64,000 bases of DNA from Arsenophonus sp052174455 (GCA_052174455.1 JBQMRP010000004.1:62001-126000), one strand, 5' to 3'; positions 40,810-50,579 are shown, counted from the first letter of the stretch. The notes: generated by a model not told the origin, from the sequence alone. Made by a program: numbers and translations.

Positions 40810-41795
40810 TGAAAAAGAAAACAGTCATACATTTCAAAGAAACTCTCTTCTTACTTCCTCATAACATAAATCTGAGTCTCATTCATTAGTTGACTCGATG
40901 ATAATCTATCAGATGAATGTTGATTCATGTATTGAATAACTATTCCGCTTTATACTGCCACATTATCACAATGAACATATTTTTGATGGTAATCTGTTCA
41001 TTAGGGTTACAGCGTTATCATTGTAAAATCCTCGATTACAGAAAATATTTAACAATCTGATTAGAAGTTCTCGGTTAAACTATATTACAAGGATAAATAG
41101 TTTAATTATCCTATGATCTATCTTGAATAACTTAACTTTACGAGGAATTAACAAAACAAATAGGTATTAGTTTAAAAACAGCGTTTAGATGGGTATCGTT
41201 ATTCCCTTTATTTAGCGGCAGCACCTAACTTAAAGTGCATTAAGTGCTATTGCTGAAGTCGACGAAACATTTTCCTCAATTCTTTAAAGGGAAGTGCTTT
41301 TCCCACATAGGAAAATCAGAAATATGGTAGATAAAGAGTTAAAAAGAAAGAGCAAATTTTGGCATTAATCGCTAGATATTGAAAAAAATCATGTAATCAA
41401 TGAGATTCTTAAAGAGTTTGATATAGAGTGCTTGTGGTTAGCTGTTTTCTTTAGCTTATCATAAATAAAGAGCCAATTCTTTGTCCTGGGATGGAGGTAA
41501 GTGATACGAATTCTTTTCTAGCGAGTATAAAATTAATCACCACCACCTAATAAGGTTAAGTAACCAAATATTTATTGGTAAGGAATTCCATATTTAAAAT
41601 GTTAAAATTATATCAGCGGATTAAATGGATGACTGAGTAGATTATATATCATAAGGTCATTTTTATTTACCTAATTATTTTACATGGAGACGATTGTTGA
41701 AAGAACAAAAATTGAAATGCAGATGTGGACACAAACTGCTCTCTGCGAGCAAAGAAAGAATTCTTTGTCAAAAGAATCTAAAATAACCATATATT
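40810..41795 (+). mobile_element. Dead IS1595-family element
   Basis: Best copy for reading the family. Plus-strand pieces: ISLKTAFRW near 41165-41195 with one frameshift, a DET catalytic site in EVDETF near 41255, HRKIRNMVDKELKRK near 41306-41350, HVINEILKEFDIECL near 41392-41436, and SGLNGW then FYMET near 41617-41690 (usual HFHGVA region). This is the IS1595 pattern. It occupies the place of gpmI between envC and yibN. Confidence 0.68.
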
Positions 41796-41916
41796 ATTAT
41801 TTAATAATACTTTCATTTAGCTACTTTTAAAGTAGTATCAATTAACTGATAATGCTAATAAATATTAGCAATATAAACCTTAATTTGCAAAAAAAAATCT
41901 ACTAATTTTATGGAAA

Positions 41917-41946
41917 TTGACTGTAATATACAGCGATAAATGTATA
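41917..41946 (+). promoter_or_regulatory. Candidate promoter for yibN-secB-gpsA
   Basis: TTGACT (41917-41922) and TGTATA (41941-41946) are separated by 18 bp, and TATACT overlaps two bases downstream. The pair ends 50 bp before the yibN start. The -35 matches the consensus unusually well for this AT-rich DNA. Confidence 0.45.
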
Positions 41947-41999
41947 CTTTGCAACTTAAATTTATCTATTACTAACTACGGGAGTAATTATTCCACATG

Positions 42000-42434
42000 A
42001 TGCATGAAATCATGCAATTTATTAGTCGACATTCAATGCTTAGTCTGACTTGGATAGCTTTTTTTATCGCTGTAATTACCTTAATTTTTAAGAGCTCGTT
42101 CTCTAAAATAAAAAGCATCACCCGTACTCAAGCGATACAATTGATTAATAAAGAAGAAGGAATCACTATCGATTTACGTTCCCATGACGATTTTCGTAAA
42201 GGACACATTATTGATTCAATTAACCTGCCTTTATCAGAAATTAAAAACAGTAATATCATTGAATTCGAAAAAAATAAGCAAAAACCAATTATTATTGTCT
42301 CAGAAAATGGCGGAAAAGCATTTAAACCTGCTGAACAACTGCTAGAATATGGTTTTAAACGTGTCTTTATTCTGAAAGAAGGAATTAACGGTTGGTCTAG
42401 GAAAAATTTACCTCTAGTCAGCGGCAAAAAGTAA
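42000..42434 (+). CDS. yibN: Rhodanese-like membrane protein YibN, catalytic cysteine absent
   Basis: A membrane-anchored rhodanese-domain protein of uncertain role. The start is taken at 42000 (MHEIMQFISRH, E. coli MQEIMQFVGRH); another ATG lies one codon earlier. One N-terminal helix (about 13-32) is followed by the rhodanese fold: TRTQAIQLINKEEG, IDLRSHDDFRKGHIIDSINL, VFILKEGINGWSRKNLPLV. The active-site loop reads VSENGGKAFKP with no cysteine, where I recall GMQCQE in E. coli, so sulfur transfer is unlikely. It is followed after 72 bp by secB; grxC, which lies between them in E. coli, is cleanly missing. Confidence 0.93.
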   Translation: MHEIMQFISRHSMLSLTWIAFFIAVITLIFKSSFSKIKSITRTQAIQLINKEEGITIDLRSHDDFRKGHIIDSINLPLSEIKNSNIIEFEKNKQKPIIIVSENGGKAFKPAEQLLEYGFKRVFILKEGINGWSRKNLPLVSGKK

Positions 42435-42506
42435 TTCATCAGATATAACAGTAATTATATTTATATAATTCAATATCATAAGAATATTTAAAAGGTAATT
42501 AATATT

Positions 42507-42983
42507 ATGTCAGAAAAAAGTCATGAAGAGCTAGTATTCCAGATCCAACGAATTTATACTAAAGATGTTTCATTTGAAACACCAAGTGCCCCTAATATTT
42601 TTCAGCAAAAGTGGCAACCAGAAGTCCAATTAAATTTGGATACATCGTCTAATGAATTAGCTGAGCATCTTTATGAAGTTATCTTACGCGTTACCGTTAC
42701 CGCTAGCATCATTAATGAAATCGCTTTCCTGTGTGAAGTGCAACAATCCGGCATTTTCTTTATTGATGGTATCGAAGAAACAAAAATGGCTCATTGTTTA
42801 GGTGTTTACTGTCCAAATATTTTATTTCCATATGCGCGTGAATGTATTAGTAATTTAGTTAATCGTGGAACTTTTCCTCAACTAAACTTAGCACCTGTTA
42901 ATTTTGATGCATTGTTTATGAACTATCTACAACAACAGCATACTGCTAAAACTGAAAATTCGGAAACTCATCAGGAATCTTAA
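42507..42983 (+). CDS. secB: Protein-export chaperone SecB
   Basis: Cytoplasmic tetrameric chaperone that keeps precursors unfolded and delivers them to SecA. The 158 residues (E. coli 155) include FQIQRIYTKDVSFETPSAP, the peptide-groove strands (LYEVILRVTVTAS, FLCEVQQSGIF) and the conserved LGVYCPNILFPYARECI and FPQLNLAPVNFDALFMNYLQ. An AAGG box lies about 11 nt upstream. Its stop overlaps the gpsA start by one base (TAATG), so the two are translationally coupled. Confidence 0.97.
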   Translation: MSEKSHEELVFQIQRIYTKDVSFETPSAPNIFQQKWQPEVQLNLDTSSNELAEHLYEVILRVTVTASIINEIAFLCEVQQSGIFFIDGIEETKMAHCLGVYCPNILFPYARECISNLVNRGTFPQLNLAPVNFDALFMNYLQQQHTAKTENSETHQES

Positions 42984-43990
42984 TGAAAACTGTTTCAATG
43001 ACAGTTATCGGTGCTGGTTCTTATGGTACCTCATTAACTATTATACTTGCCCGTAACGGTCATCGTGTTTTGCTTTGGGGGCATAATCCTCAACATATTA
43101 AAAAATTACAACAAGACCGGTGCAATCAAGAATTTTTACCTAACATTCCATTTCCAGACAATTTATTACCTGAAGCCTCCCTGAAGACAGCAATAACCGC
43201 AAGTCGTAATATCTTGATTGTCGTACCAAGTCATGCATTTAATCAAGTTTTAAAAAACATCCAACCTTACTTAACGCAGCACTCACGCATTATTTGGGCA
43301 ACAAAAGGACTAGAACACGGTACTGGACGTCTCTTGCAAGATGTTGCCAGCGAAACGCTCGGTGACAAAATTCCACTTGCTGTTCTATCTGGTCCAACCT
43401 TTGCTAAAGAACTAGCTTCCGGCTTACCGACTGCCATTGCAGTAGCTGCTTCTAATACAGAATTTAGTGAAGAGCTTCAGCAACTTTTCCATTGCGGTAA
43501 GAGCTTTCGAGTTTATAAAAATCCAGATATGATCGGTGTTCAGTTAGGTGGAGCAGTCAAAAACGTGATTGCGATTGGTGCAGGCATGTCCGATGGTATC
43601 GGATTTGGTGCCAATGCTCGCACTGCATTGATCACCAGAGGATTAGCCGAAATCAGCCGCTTAGGCATCGCTATGGGTGCCAAACCATCTACATTTATGG
43701 GAATGGCTGGTTTAGGGGATTTAGTTTTGACATGTACTGACAATCAATCACGTAATCGACGCTTTGGCCTGCTGCTCGCTAAAGGCATGCAGATTAAAGA
43801 AGCGGAAAAACAGATTGGTCAGGTTATTGAAGGTTACTTAAATACTAAAGAAGTCCGTACATTAGCGCAACGTATTGGTGTAGAAATGCCAATTACCGAA
43901 GAAATTTATCAAGTTCTATACGGTAATAAAAATGTACTTGAAGCGGCAGATACATTACTTAGCCGCAAAACCAAAGACGAAATTAAATGA
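42983..43990 (+). CDS. gpsA: Glycerol-3-phosphate dehydrogenase [NAD(P)+]
   Basis: Makes sn-glycerol-3-phosphate from dihydroxyacetone phosphate for phospholipids. The 335 residues show the nucleotide-binding VIGAGSYGTSL, LSGPTFAKELASGLP, the catalytic Lys in GGAVKNVIAIGAGMSDG, and GMAGLGDLVLTCTDNQSRNRR. Full length compared with E. coli (339). It is the only intact gene of this window that I see ending in TGA; most end in TAA and a few in TAG. cysE, next in E. coli, is a pseudogene here. Confidence 0.97.
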   Translation: MKTVSMTVIGAGSYGTSLTIILARNGHRVLLWGHNPQHIKKLQQDRCNQEFLPNIPFPDNLLPEASLKTAITASRNILIVVPSHAFNQVLKNIQPYLTQHSRIIWATKGLEHGTGRLLQDVASETLGDKIPLAVLSGPTFAKELASGLPTAIAVAASNTEFSEELQQLFHCGKSFRVYKNPDMIGVQLGGAVKNVIAIGAGMSDGIGFGANARTALITRGLAEISRLGIAMGAKPSTFMGMAGLGDLVLTCTDNQSRNRRFGLLLAKGMQIKEAEKQIGQVIEGYLNTKEVRTLAQRIGVEMPITEEIYQVLYGNKNVLEAADTLLSRKTKDEIK

Positions 43991-44037
43991 TACACGTGCT
44001 TCTTAATTATTAAAAATTAATAGAATGTAAATATATC

Positions 44038-44760
44038 ATGATAGTAATTTAAAGAAATTTGAATGATAATAAAATAAGAAGATTAAATATTAGCTAATTG
44101 TAAACTGATATATTAGCTAGTTTTCCATACAACATACTTCTTAAGCATAATAATCTTAGTAATTCACTTAAATATATTCTATTAAATAAGTTGAATACCC
44201 CATACTATGCCAGTAATTTCTGTTCATAAGAACAGAGGAGATATCTATAAAACGTAAAAAAAATTATCCCTTACACTGTTCATGATCTTAAGGCTATCCT
44301 GCAACGTAATCTTACAGATAAGAAATATTAAATCCCTTTATTATATTTAAAAGTTTTTCATACTCTATAAGAGTACTGTATCAGTAATTAGCTACAAAAA
44401 GTGTATTGTAAGAATTAACAACTTATCTACAAAGTTAGCTATTTATCTATTTTGAAGTTAATATATATCCTGTAATAATATTCTTTAGGTGTTATTTGAC
44501 CACCTAACAGATATCGTTATAGATAAAAAACTGTAATTAAAAATGATGTTTGATATTGCAATTAATTACCCTTTATGGAACCTGTAAAACAGGCGGGAAT
44601 CTCTGCTTTTAAAGTTTATAAAGATGCAATAATTTAAAAGGATCTAAAATTTTTGGCAATATAGAAGTTAGCAAGATTGCCAAAATCAGCGCTGGGTTCT
44701 CTGGTGGAACTACACTCTCTAACTTCCTCTATCCATGGCAGAGGAAGGGATGCAGTAACT
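44038..44760 (+). pseudogene. cysE: cysE pseudogene (serine O-acetyltransferase)
   Basis: Plus-strand translation across frames is collinear with CysE: HDLKAILQRNLTDKKY near 44280-44327 (CDIQAVRTRDPAVDKY), LYYLKVFHTL near 44341-44370 (LLYLKGFHAL), FEVNIYPV near 44454 (FQVDIHPA), then TLYGTCKTGGNLCF near 44570-44610 (TLGGTGKSGGDRHP) and KIFGNIEVSKIAKISAGF near 44649-44702 (KILGNIEVGRGAKIGAGS). Stops and frameshifts are frequent. Position after gpsA is the E. coli order. First step of cysteine synthesis from serine; clearly dead. Confidence 0.92.
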
Positions 44761-44949
44761 TGTAAAGATAAAACATCAAAAAAGATGAAACTTTTTTGAT
44801 GTAAATTAAAATTTTAGCAACTCAATTTATAGTTTTTATAAGAAAATATACCCATTTCATCAAATCTGTGATGAATAAAATTACTCACCAAACAATTCAC
44901 ATAGTTGTTAAAAAATCTAGTGATAACGGTTAAGTTATATTCTATTCTA

Positions 44950-46020
44950 ACGCTTTGTGAATCTGTTCTTTATTCTTAAATCGAAAGTTGTTTAACATTA
45001 TAGTTAAGACTAAATATCCTTAGTCCATCCAGCTTCCTAAGTATATGGAAGCAGATTAAATAGCATTGAAAGGTTGTTTTTGAACTATAGCGTGTTTCAC
45101 AGCCTAACTATCACAAAAGGTTATTTAATCTGATTGGTCATCTTATTGATGTCCAGTTCACTGATATGAACTCTTAGAATACCAACCGTTCTTTTTACTT
45201 TTTCTTCAGCTTCTTCATCTCTTTAGGATACACTGAAAACCTTGCTAACAAAATATCAAAGGTTTTGTTAGGGCATCACAACTCTCCATTAGCTAAACCT
45301 CCTCCCACAGATCAACTTTAACTTTCGATATTGATTCCTTTTTGAAAGTAAAAGCAGCATATGAGCTATTTTGTATGCCAAACAGCATTGATGTTTTGCA
45401 TTTTGAAACATCTTTTCCATTATATTCAAAACTAAGGATAGTAGTACTCCGTAGTAATCCTGAAAATATGGTTAAGATACGCCATCATAGGGCATTAAGA
45501 AGTTTAACCCAACTCGCTTCAACTTTCGATAATCATTTTCCAACTACAATGACCTCCTTACATCTATGGCGTGGTGCCGCTTTTTTAACTAGAAGGAAAA
45601 AAGATCAACTTGCTTAACAGGACAATTATATTGTCGGCTCATAAATAAACATAGTGGTATTGCTTAAATCATGCAAATATCCATTGCCTATATTTTTTGC
45701 CGAGAAGCGATACAATAGTTTCGTGAAAATCATCGCTGGAGATGATTTTGTAGGTATACAAGCATGGTATCAACATTTTTGATGTTTTTATACCTTTAAG
45801 ATAAAACAAGAGTTATACTTATTTCTATATATGAGCTTTCAGAAAAACTGGTATATACTGCTTATTAATTTTATTAATTATCTCAATATTATTGATACGA
45901 TATGGATGAAAAATCTACCTATAAGTATCCAAAAAATTAGATATTACCTCTTACCCCCTCTTGCATTAGTTATCTATAATAATCCCAGGAAGCTAATAGC
46001 ACCGCTGTTGAGGCTGTCCT
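44950..46020 (-). mobile_element. Dead IS256-family element (minus-strand copy of a head-to-head pair)
   Basis: The outer end near 44958 (TTCTTTATTCTTAAATC) matches the family terminus. Minus-strand reading away from it enters decayed C-terminal sequence, then the left arm of the inverted repeat (45652-45769), which encodes DDFHETIVSLLGKK in the transposase. Short plus-strand open frames here are incidental. The inner boundary with the next copy is unclear. Confidence 0.65.
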
Positions 46021-46362
46021 CGAAGCCATTATGCTGTAAATAAACATACCCAACTCCGCTTTGTTGATGAGCGGCTTTCCCAATCGACCATAACGGTTAT
46101 TTGCCGCAGCGAATCATACAGACTACTATGGCGATATTGAGCTTAAAGTGTTGAAGGTTTAAGTGATCGCAGTGGCAACGGAATATCTTTCTAAAGCCTA
46201 TTTCTACACCTTATCTAAAGCGTACAAAAATCGTTAAAGATTTTCTACCATGCCTGTATACCTACAAAATCATCTCCAGCGATGATTTTCACGAAACTAT
46301 TGTATCGCTTCTCGGCAAAAAATATAGGCAATGGATATTGCATGATTTAAGCAATACCACTA
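45652..46362. repeat. Near-perfect inverted repeat, arms 118 and 117 bp
   Basis: The left arm 45652-45769 equals the reverse complement of the right arm 46246-46362, except for one inserted A and one substitution. The 476-bp spacer is not palindromic. Similarity stops sharply at both ends (left arm ends CATGGTATCAAC, right arm preceded by GATTTTCTACCATG). The arms are homologous segments of two IS256-family copies in opposite orientation. Confidence 0.95.
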
Positions 46363-47080
46363 CCTTCCTTCATTAGCTGAAGGCATCTATGTTGCTCTGT
46401 CAGGCAAGCTGATCGCCTTAGATGCTACTTAATTATTGATAGTACTGGATATAACCATAAGCATCGAGCTGTGCCCGAAGCGGATTATTAAAAGTCAGAA
46501 AAATGAGTATAACTTTTTAATGACTAACGAGCTCGTTGCTTAATCGCATCTCGAAGCTTAATATGGAAGATGAGGTACTCTTAATTGTTAGAATACAACG
46601 GCAAAGTATTTCTGGAAATGCAGGATCAACGCTGTTGGGTATATAAAATATCTAACATACTGACTTTACCCTAACCAAAGGAATGCACTGAAAGTTAATG
46701 GTGAGCTGCGGGAGATTTGACTAGCAGAGAACTGTGATGCCGCTAATAAATTTCTTGATGTTTATTAGCAAAGAATTTCAGCGAGAATCTCCTGCAGTGA
46801 TTAAAGAGGTTGGATTAAAGATTGAGAAGAATGGCTAGTATCTTATAGCTGCCCGTCAGCGCACTAGGCGTCATAAGAACAATAATCTAATTTTAATGTA
46901 GAATTTTTCTTGATAGAGTGAGATATGAAGTTTTTTCTCGAACTACAGTGGTTCGAGAAAAAACTATTTAAATTTAATCTGCTCCCATCTGCTCAGAAAA
47001 CTAAAACTGGATCAAGTCTATTTAGACTTGACTCTGATGTTAAACAATATCCAATTTAAGGATGGAGAATATATTACGAA
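46030..47080 (+). mobile_element. Dead IS256-family element (plus-strand copy of a head-to-head pair)
   Basis: Plus-strand reading follows the transposase in pieces: GDIELKVLKV near 46128 (IKVPKV motif), PYL-like LHLI and a LPWLYL-like piece near 46250, DDFHETIVSLLGKKYRQWI near 46283-46340, and DQRCWVYKISNIL near 46628-46665 (family motif RCWVHK). The outer end near 47046 (CAATTTAAGGATGGAGAAT at 47051-47069) is the shared terminus. Frameshifts and stops are frequent. Confidence 0.72.
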
Positions 47081-48395
47081 TCATCAACTACGGAGATATA
47101 ACCTGATAATCATAATCATATAACAAATCTTCGAGCTAGAAGCCTGACTAAGATTACTTACCTGATATAACAATGAGTGCTTATTTATAACTAATTTAAT
47201 AATAAAACATAATATTTCATTATCTTATATTAAATCTATGACATCAATAAGATAATTTTTTATGTTTTAATACTAGACAGGTCTAGATTGCAGTAGACAC
47301 AATATTATTATTCTGTAAATCATAAATTTATTATTAATTCCTTAATTTAATCTAGTAATAATCAGAATTATGATTGATCAATTATCATATCTACTATATC
47401 TTGATTTACTTTTATCTAACTTAATTATTTATTAATAAATAAAAATAACTATTTATACTATATTTTAATAAATATCCCAATAGAATAAATAATTCATTTT
47501 TAAAAAAAACTTAATTGTTAAAATAGTGAACTATTTTAACAAAATTTTTATATATAACTACTATTATTTTCTACCACAAAAAAGTTTTCTAAAACCTCTC
47601 ATTCACATTATCACTGATAGTGATAGAATCATTGGTGTTGATTTTGTTAAAAACAGATGAAAAGAATGTAATAATACTCATATCAAACAGTATATAAAAA
47701 TAACAGAAGTCTTTTACTGGTAAAAGAAACAACTTTTCTATCAAATTAAATTATTTTTATTACCCTCTTTCAGAAAAGAGTTTAGCAGTAACTTAATAAA
47801 AATTCCTTACGGAAAATATCGGGATTATAAGAAACCAACAACTTATGCACTTATTATTCCATATTATCATCGTGTTATTAGCTATAATAGTAAATTTCTA
47901 ACTTACATACAGGAGACGGATTAAATATAAAAAACTAACCTTTAGATTGTAAAATAATATAAATAATCAAAAAATTGACTAAAACTGTATTAATTATTAT
48001 TAATAAACCATATTATTAGTTTTTTAATTATTAAAGATCATTAATCTATATTTAAATTTTTAATTAATTTCATGATATTAATAGTAGATCAATGAAGCAG
48101 AATTTTTCTGTACTATACAAGATATAAACTGCATCTTTTATTTATATGAAGGTAATTTAATGTAAAAAGTTGAAGATAGCGTTAAGTAGGTTCAATAATT
48201 AAATATTTTATTTTTATCATTCCATAAGTGATAAAAAAGACGTACTCATTCACTTTAGTTCTATTAAAATCAAAAATTTTAAGACTTTTTTCGAAGGTCA
48301 GTAAGTTAAGTTTATTTTCTGAAGAGAGAAAGGACAATCTGTGTAAACGTGTTGCTATTTGATTTAATATAAGTATTTATCTTAGTCTGTTTTAA
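47080..48395. other. Long gene-free region before lipA 3' end, with two palindromes
   Basis: About 1.3 kb of extremely AT-rich DNA. No gene can be recovered (in E. coli tatE, crcB and cspE lie near here). It holds a perfect 12-bp hairpin at 47515-47542 and a 17-bp operator-like palindrome at 47609-47625. Confidence 0.4.
47515..47542. terminator. Perfect 12-bp AT-rich hairpin
   Basis: TTGTTAAAATAG and CTATTTTAACAA flank a TGAA loop. It is followed by AAATTTTTATA and preceded by an A/T tract, so it could be a weak bidirectional terminator. No intact gene adjoins it. Confidence 0.35.
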
Positions 48396-49364
48396 TTAAG
48401 AAGAGTGATTTATGAATTTTTCTTGTAAATCTGCATGATAAGATGAGCGTACTAATGGACTACACGCTGCGTGTATGAAACCCATTGCTATTGCTTTATT
48501 TCTCATATCTTCAAATTCTTTTGGGCTTACATAACGTTTTATTGACAAATGATGTTGACTGGGTTGAAGATATTGTCCCAAGGTTAGCATTGTAACACCA
48601 TGACGACGTAAATCACTCATAACATCAACTATTTCTTTATTAGTTTCGCCTAATCCAACCATTAATCCAGATTTTGTCGCTACCCCAGGATGCATTTGCT
48701 TGAATTTTGCTAGTAGCTGTAACGAGCATTTGTAATTAGCACCAGGACGTACTTGGTGATAGATACGTGGAACACTCTCAATATTATGATTAAAAACGTC
48801 AGGTGGCGCAGTAGACAAAATTGTTAAGGCGCGATCCATACGACCGCGAAAATCAGGTACTAACGTTTCTATTTTGATGTTTGGATTTTTCTCTCGAATA
48901 GCAGTAATACTATCAGCAAAATGCTTAGCTCCACCATCGCGCAAATCGTCACGATCTACAGAAGTAATAACAACATATTTTAATCCCATATCTTTAATGG
49001 TTTCTGCTAATTTTGCTGGTTCATTAAAATCAGGAGCATTAGGTCGTCCATGTACAACATCACAGAATGAACAGCGACGAGTACAGATAGCTCCTAAAAT
49101 CATAAAAGCCGCAGTACCGTGATTAAAACATTCAGCGAGGTTAGGACAAGAAGCTTCTTCACATACTGTGTATAATCCATTCTTACGTATTGCGTTTTTT
49201 ATTTCTCTTATCCGGCTTGAATCAGCAGGAAGTTTTATTTTTATCCACTTAGGTTTAGGTAAAATTTTTGCATGATTCGTTCTTATTATTTTAACAGGGA
49301 TCAATGCCATTTGATCAACATCGTGATATTTAAAGCTACCTTTTATTTTAATTGGTCTACTCAT
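48396..49364 (-). CDS. lipA: Lipoyl synthase LipA
   Basis: Radical SAM enzyme inserting two sulfurs into octanoylated lipoyl domains. The 322 residues match E. coli (321). The auxiliary cluster ligands are in CEEASCPNLAECFNHG, the radical-SAM CxxxCxxC is CTRRCSFCDV, and the C-terminal RSSYHAD supplies the conserved serine ligand. Other motifs: TSVDRDDLRDGG, IETLVPDFRG, KSGLMVGLGET, TLGQYLQPS. It is followed by a decayed region. Needs a sulfur source ultimately from cysteine, which this window suggests is no longer made. Confidence 0.97.
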   Translation of the reverse strand: MSRPIKIKGSFKYHDVDQMALIPVKIIRTNHAKILPKPKWIKIKLPADSSRIREIKNAIRKNGLYTVCEEASCPNLAECFNHGTAAFMILGAICTRRCSFCDVVHGRPNAPDFNEPAKLAETIKDMGLKYVVITSVDRDDLRDGGAKHFADSITAIREKNPNIKIETLVPDFRGRMDRALTILSTAPPDVFNHNIESVPRIYHQVRPGANYKCSLQLLAKFKQMHPGVATKSGLMVGLGETNKEIVDVMSDLRRHGVTMLTLGQYLQPSQHHLSIKRYVSPKEFEDMRNKAIAMGFIHAACSPLVRSSYHADLQEKFINHSS

Positions 49365-49493
49365 AATTTACTAATTCCATTAGTGACTTCCTACTGCGGA
49401 TCAATAATAAATTGATGTTTATCTTATAAGATATAAGATTATTATTTATATTAGTTTCAATTTTTTTAAAAATCATTAAAAAATTATGATAAC

Positions 49494-50123
49494 TTATTCT
49501 ACAAGTTGAAATTCTAATAGATTGCAGAAATGTTTTATTAAAAAAGGTTCGACATCCTTAACTTTGCTGCAAGGAACTAAATCATTAAGTTGTGTCATTT
49601 TCATACCGGCATAGCCACACGGATTAATACGCTGAAAAGGTGTAAGATCCATATTAATATTTAATGCTAGACCATGAAATGAACAACCTTTATAAATACG
49701 TAATCCGAGAGAGCATATTTTTTTTTTCTTAACATAAACACCAGGAGCTTCACGCTGAGCATAAGCGGTAATACTAAATTCAGATAAAGTATTAATTACT
49801 GTAATTTCCAGTATAGTAATCAGCTCTCTAACACTAATTTGATTACGCTTTAAGTCTAATAAAATATACATTATTTGCTGACCAGGACCATGGTAGGTAA
49901 TTTGTCCGCCACGATCAGATTGAATAACTGGAATATTTCCGGACGCGAGTAGGTGTTCTTTTTTACCTGCTTGGCCTTGAGTAAAAACAGGATAATGTTC
50001 CACTAGCCAAAGTTCATCTGGTGTATTAACCGTACGTTTTTTAGTAAATTGATGCATTTTATTGGAAGTAATATGGTAAAGTTCCAACCCAAGTTGACGT
50101 AAAATAATAGTTTTTTTAATAAT
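49494..50123 (-). CDS. lipB: Octanoyltransferase LipB; conserved N-terminus has no standard start codon
   Basis: Transfers octanoate from ACP to lipoyl domains ahead of LipA. Intact motifs: ELWLVEHYPVFTQGQAGK, SDRGGQITYHGPGQQIMYIL, the catalytic lysine in KKKICSLGLRI, and the catalytic cysteine in INPCGYAGM. The nearest conventional start is TTG at 50087 (197 residues), but homology continues 12 codons upstream (TIILRQLGL against E. coli KILVRQLGL) to an ATT at 50123-50121 aligned with the E. coli start Met. A TAA lies four codons further up. AGGA at 50131-50128 precedes it. I therefore place the start at the ATT, tentatively; ATT at 50120 is the other option. Confidence 0.88.
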   Translation of the reverse strand: MIKKTIILRQLGLELYHITSNKMHQFTKKRTVNTPDELWLVEHYPVFTQGQAGKKEHLLASGNIPVIQSDRGGQITYHGPGQQIMYILLDLKRNQISVRELITILEITVINTLSEFSITAYAQREAPGVYVKKKKICSLGLRIYKGCSFHGLALNINMDLTPFQRINPCGYAGMKMTQLNDLVPCSKVKDVEPFLIKHFCNLLEFQLVE

Positions 50124-50230
50124 ATTTTCCTGTTACTGATAGCGCAGATACACAATATTTATGCAGTATAACCTGTATAAATCATTTTTACTAAAATAAT
50201 TAATTTGACGCTTAAAATTATAATTTATAT

Positions 50231-50494
50231 CTACAATACCATATGAACTAATTCTAGTTTAGCTAATTCTTCATACAGTTTTTCTATTTGTTCAATATTA
50301 GTTGCTATGATGTTAATTGATACTGAGAAAAAGTTACCTTTACTACTTAGTTTAACTAATGGTAGATAATCACCTGGAACATATCGTTGAACCAGCTCAA
50401 CAATTTGATTAGTTAACTCAGGTTTAGCGAGCCCAATCACTTTGTAGGTAAATAAGCAAGGAAACTCTAGTAACTCATCTAGTTTAGTTTTCAT
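50231..50494 (-). CDS. ybeD: YbeD, DUF493 small regulatory-fold protein
   Basis: An 87-residue protein, the same length as E. coli YbeD, with an ACT-like fold and unknown role. MKTKLDELLEFPCLFTYKVI, VQRYVPGDYLP, SSKGNFFSVSI and IEQIEKLYEELAKLELVHMV align throughout. An AGGAAG box lies about 7 nt upstream. It precedes lipB as in E. coli, where linkage to lipB/lipA suggests a lipoate-related role. dacA, normally upstream, cannot be found. Confidence 0.95.
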   Translation of the reverse strand: MKTKLDELLEFPCLFTYKVIGLAKPELTNQIVELVQRYVPGDYLPLVKLSSKGNFFSVSINIIATNIEQIEKLYEELAKLELVHMVL

Positions 50495-50579
50495 AGCTCT
50501 TCCTAAATACTAGACCACCCTTATTTATATAATATAAATATAATATTATATTAATAGTATATTAATGGCTATGTTAATA

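Noticed and set aside
45831..46043. 70-codon plus-strand frame in the inverted-repeat spacer
   Set aside because: No motif; the spacer is IS256 debris readable in other frames.
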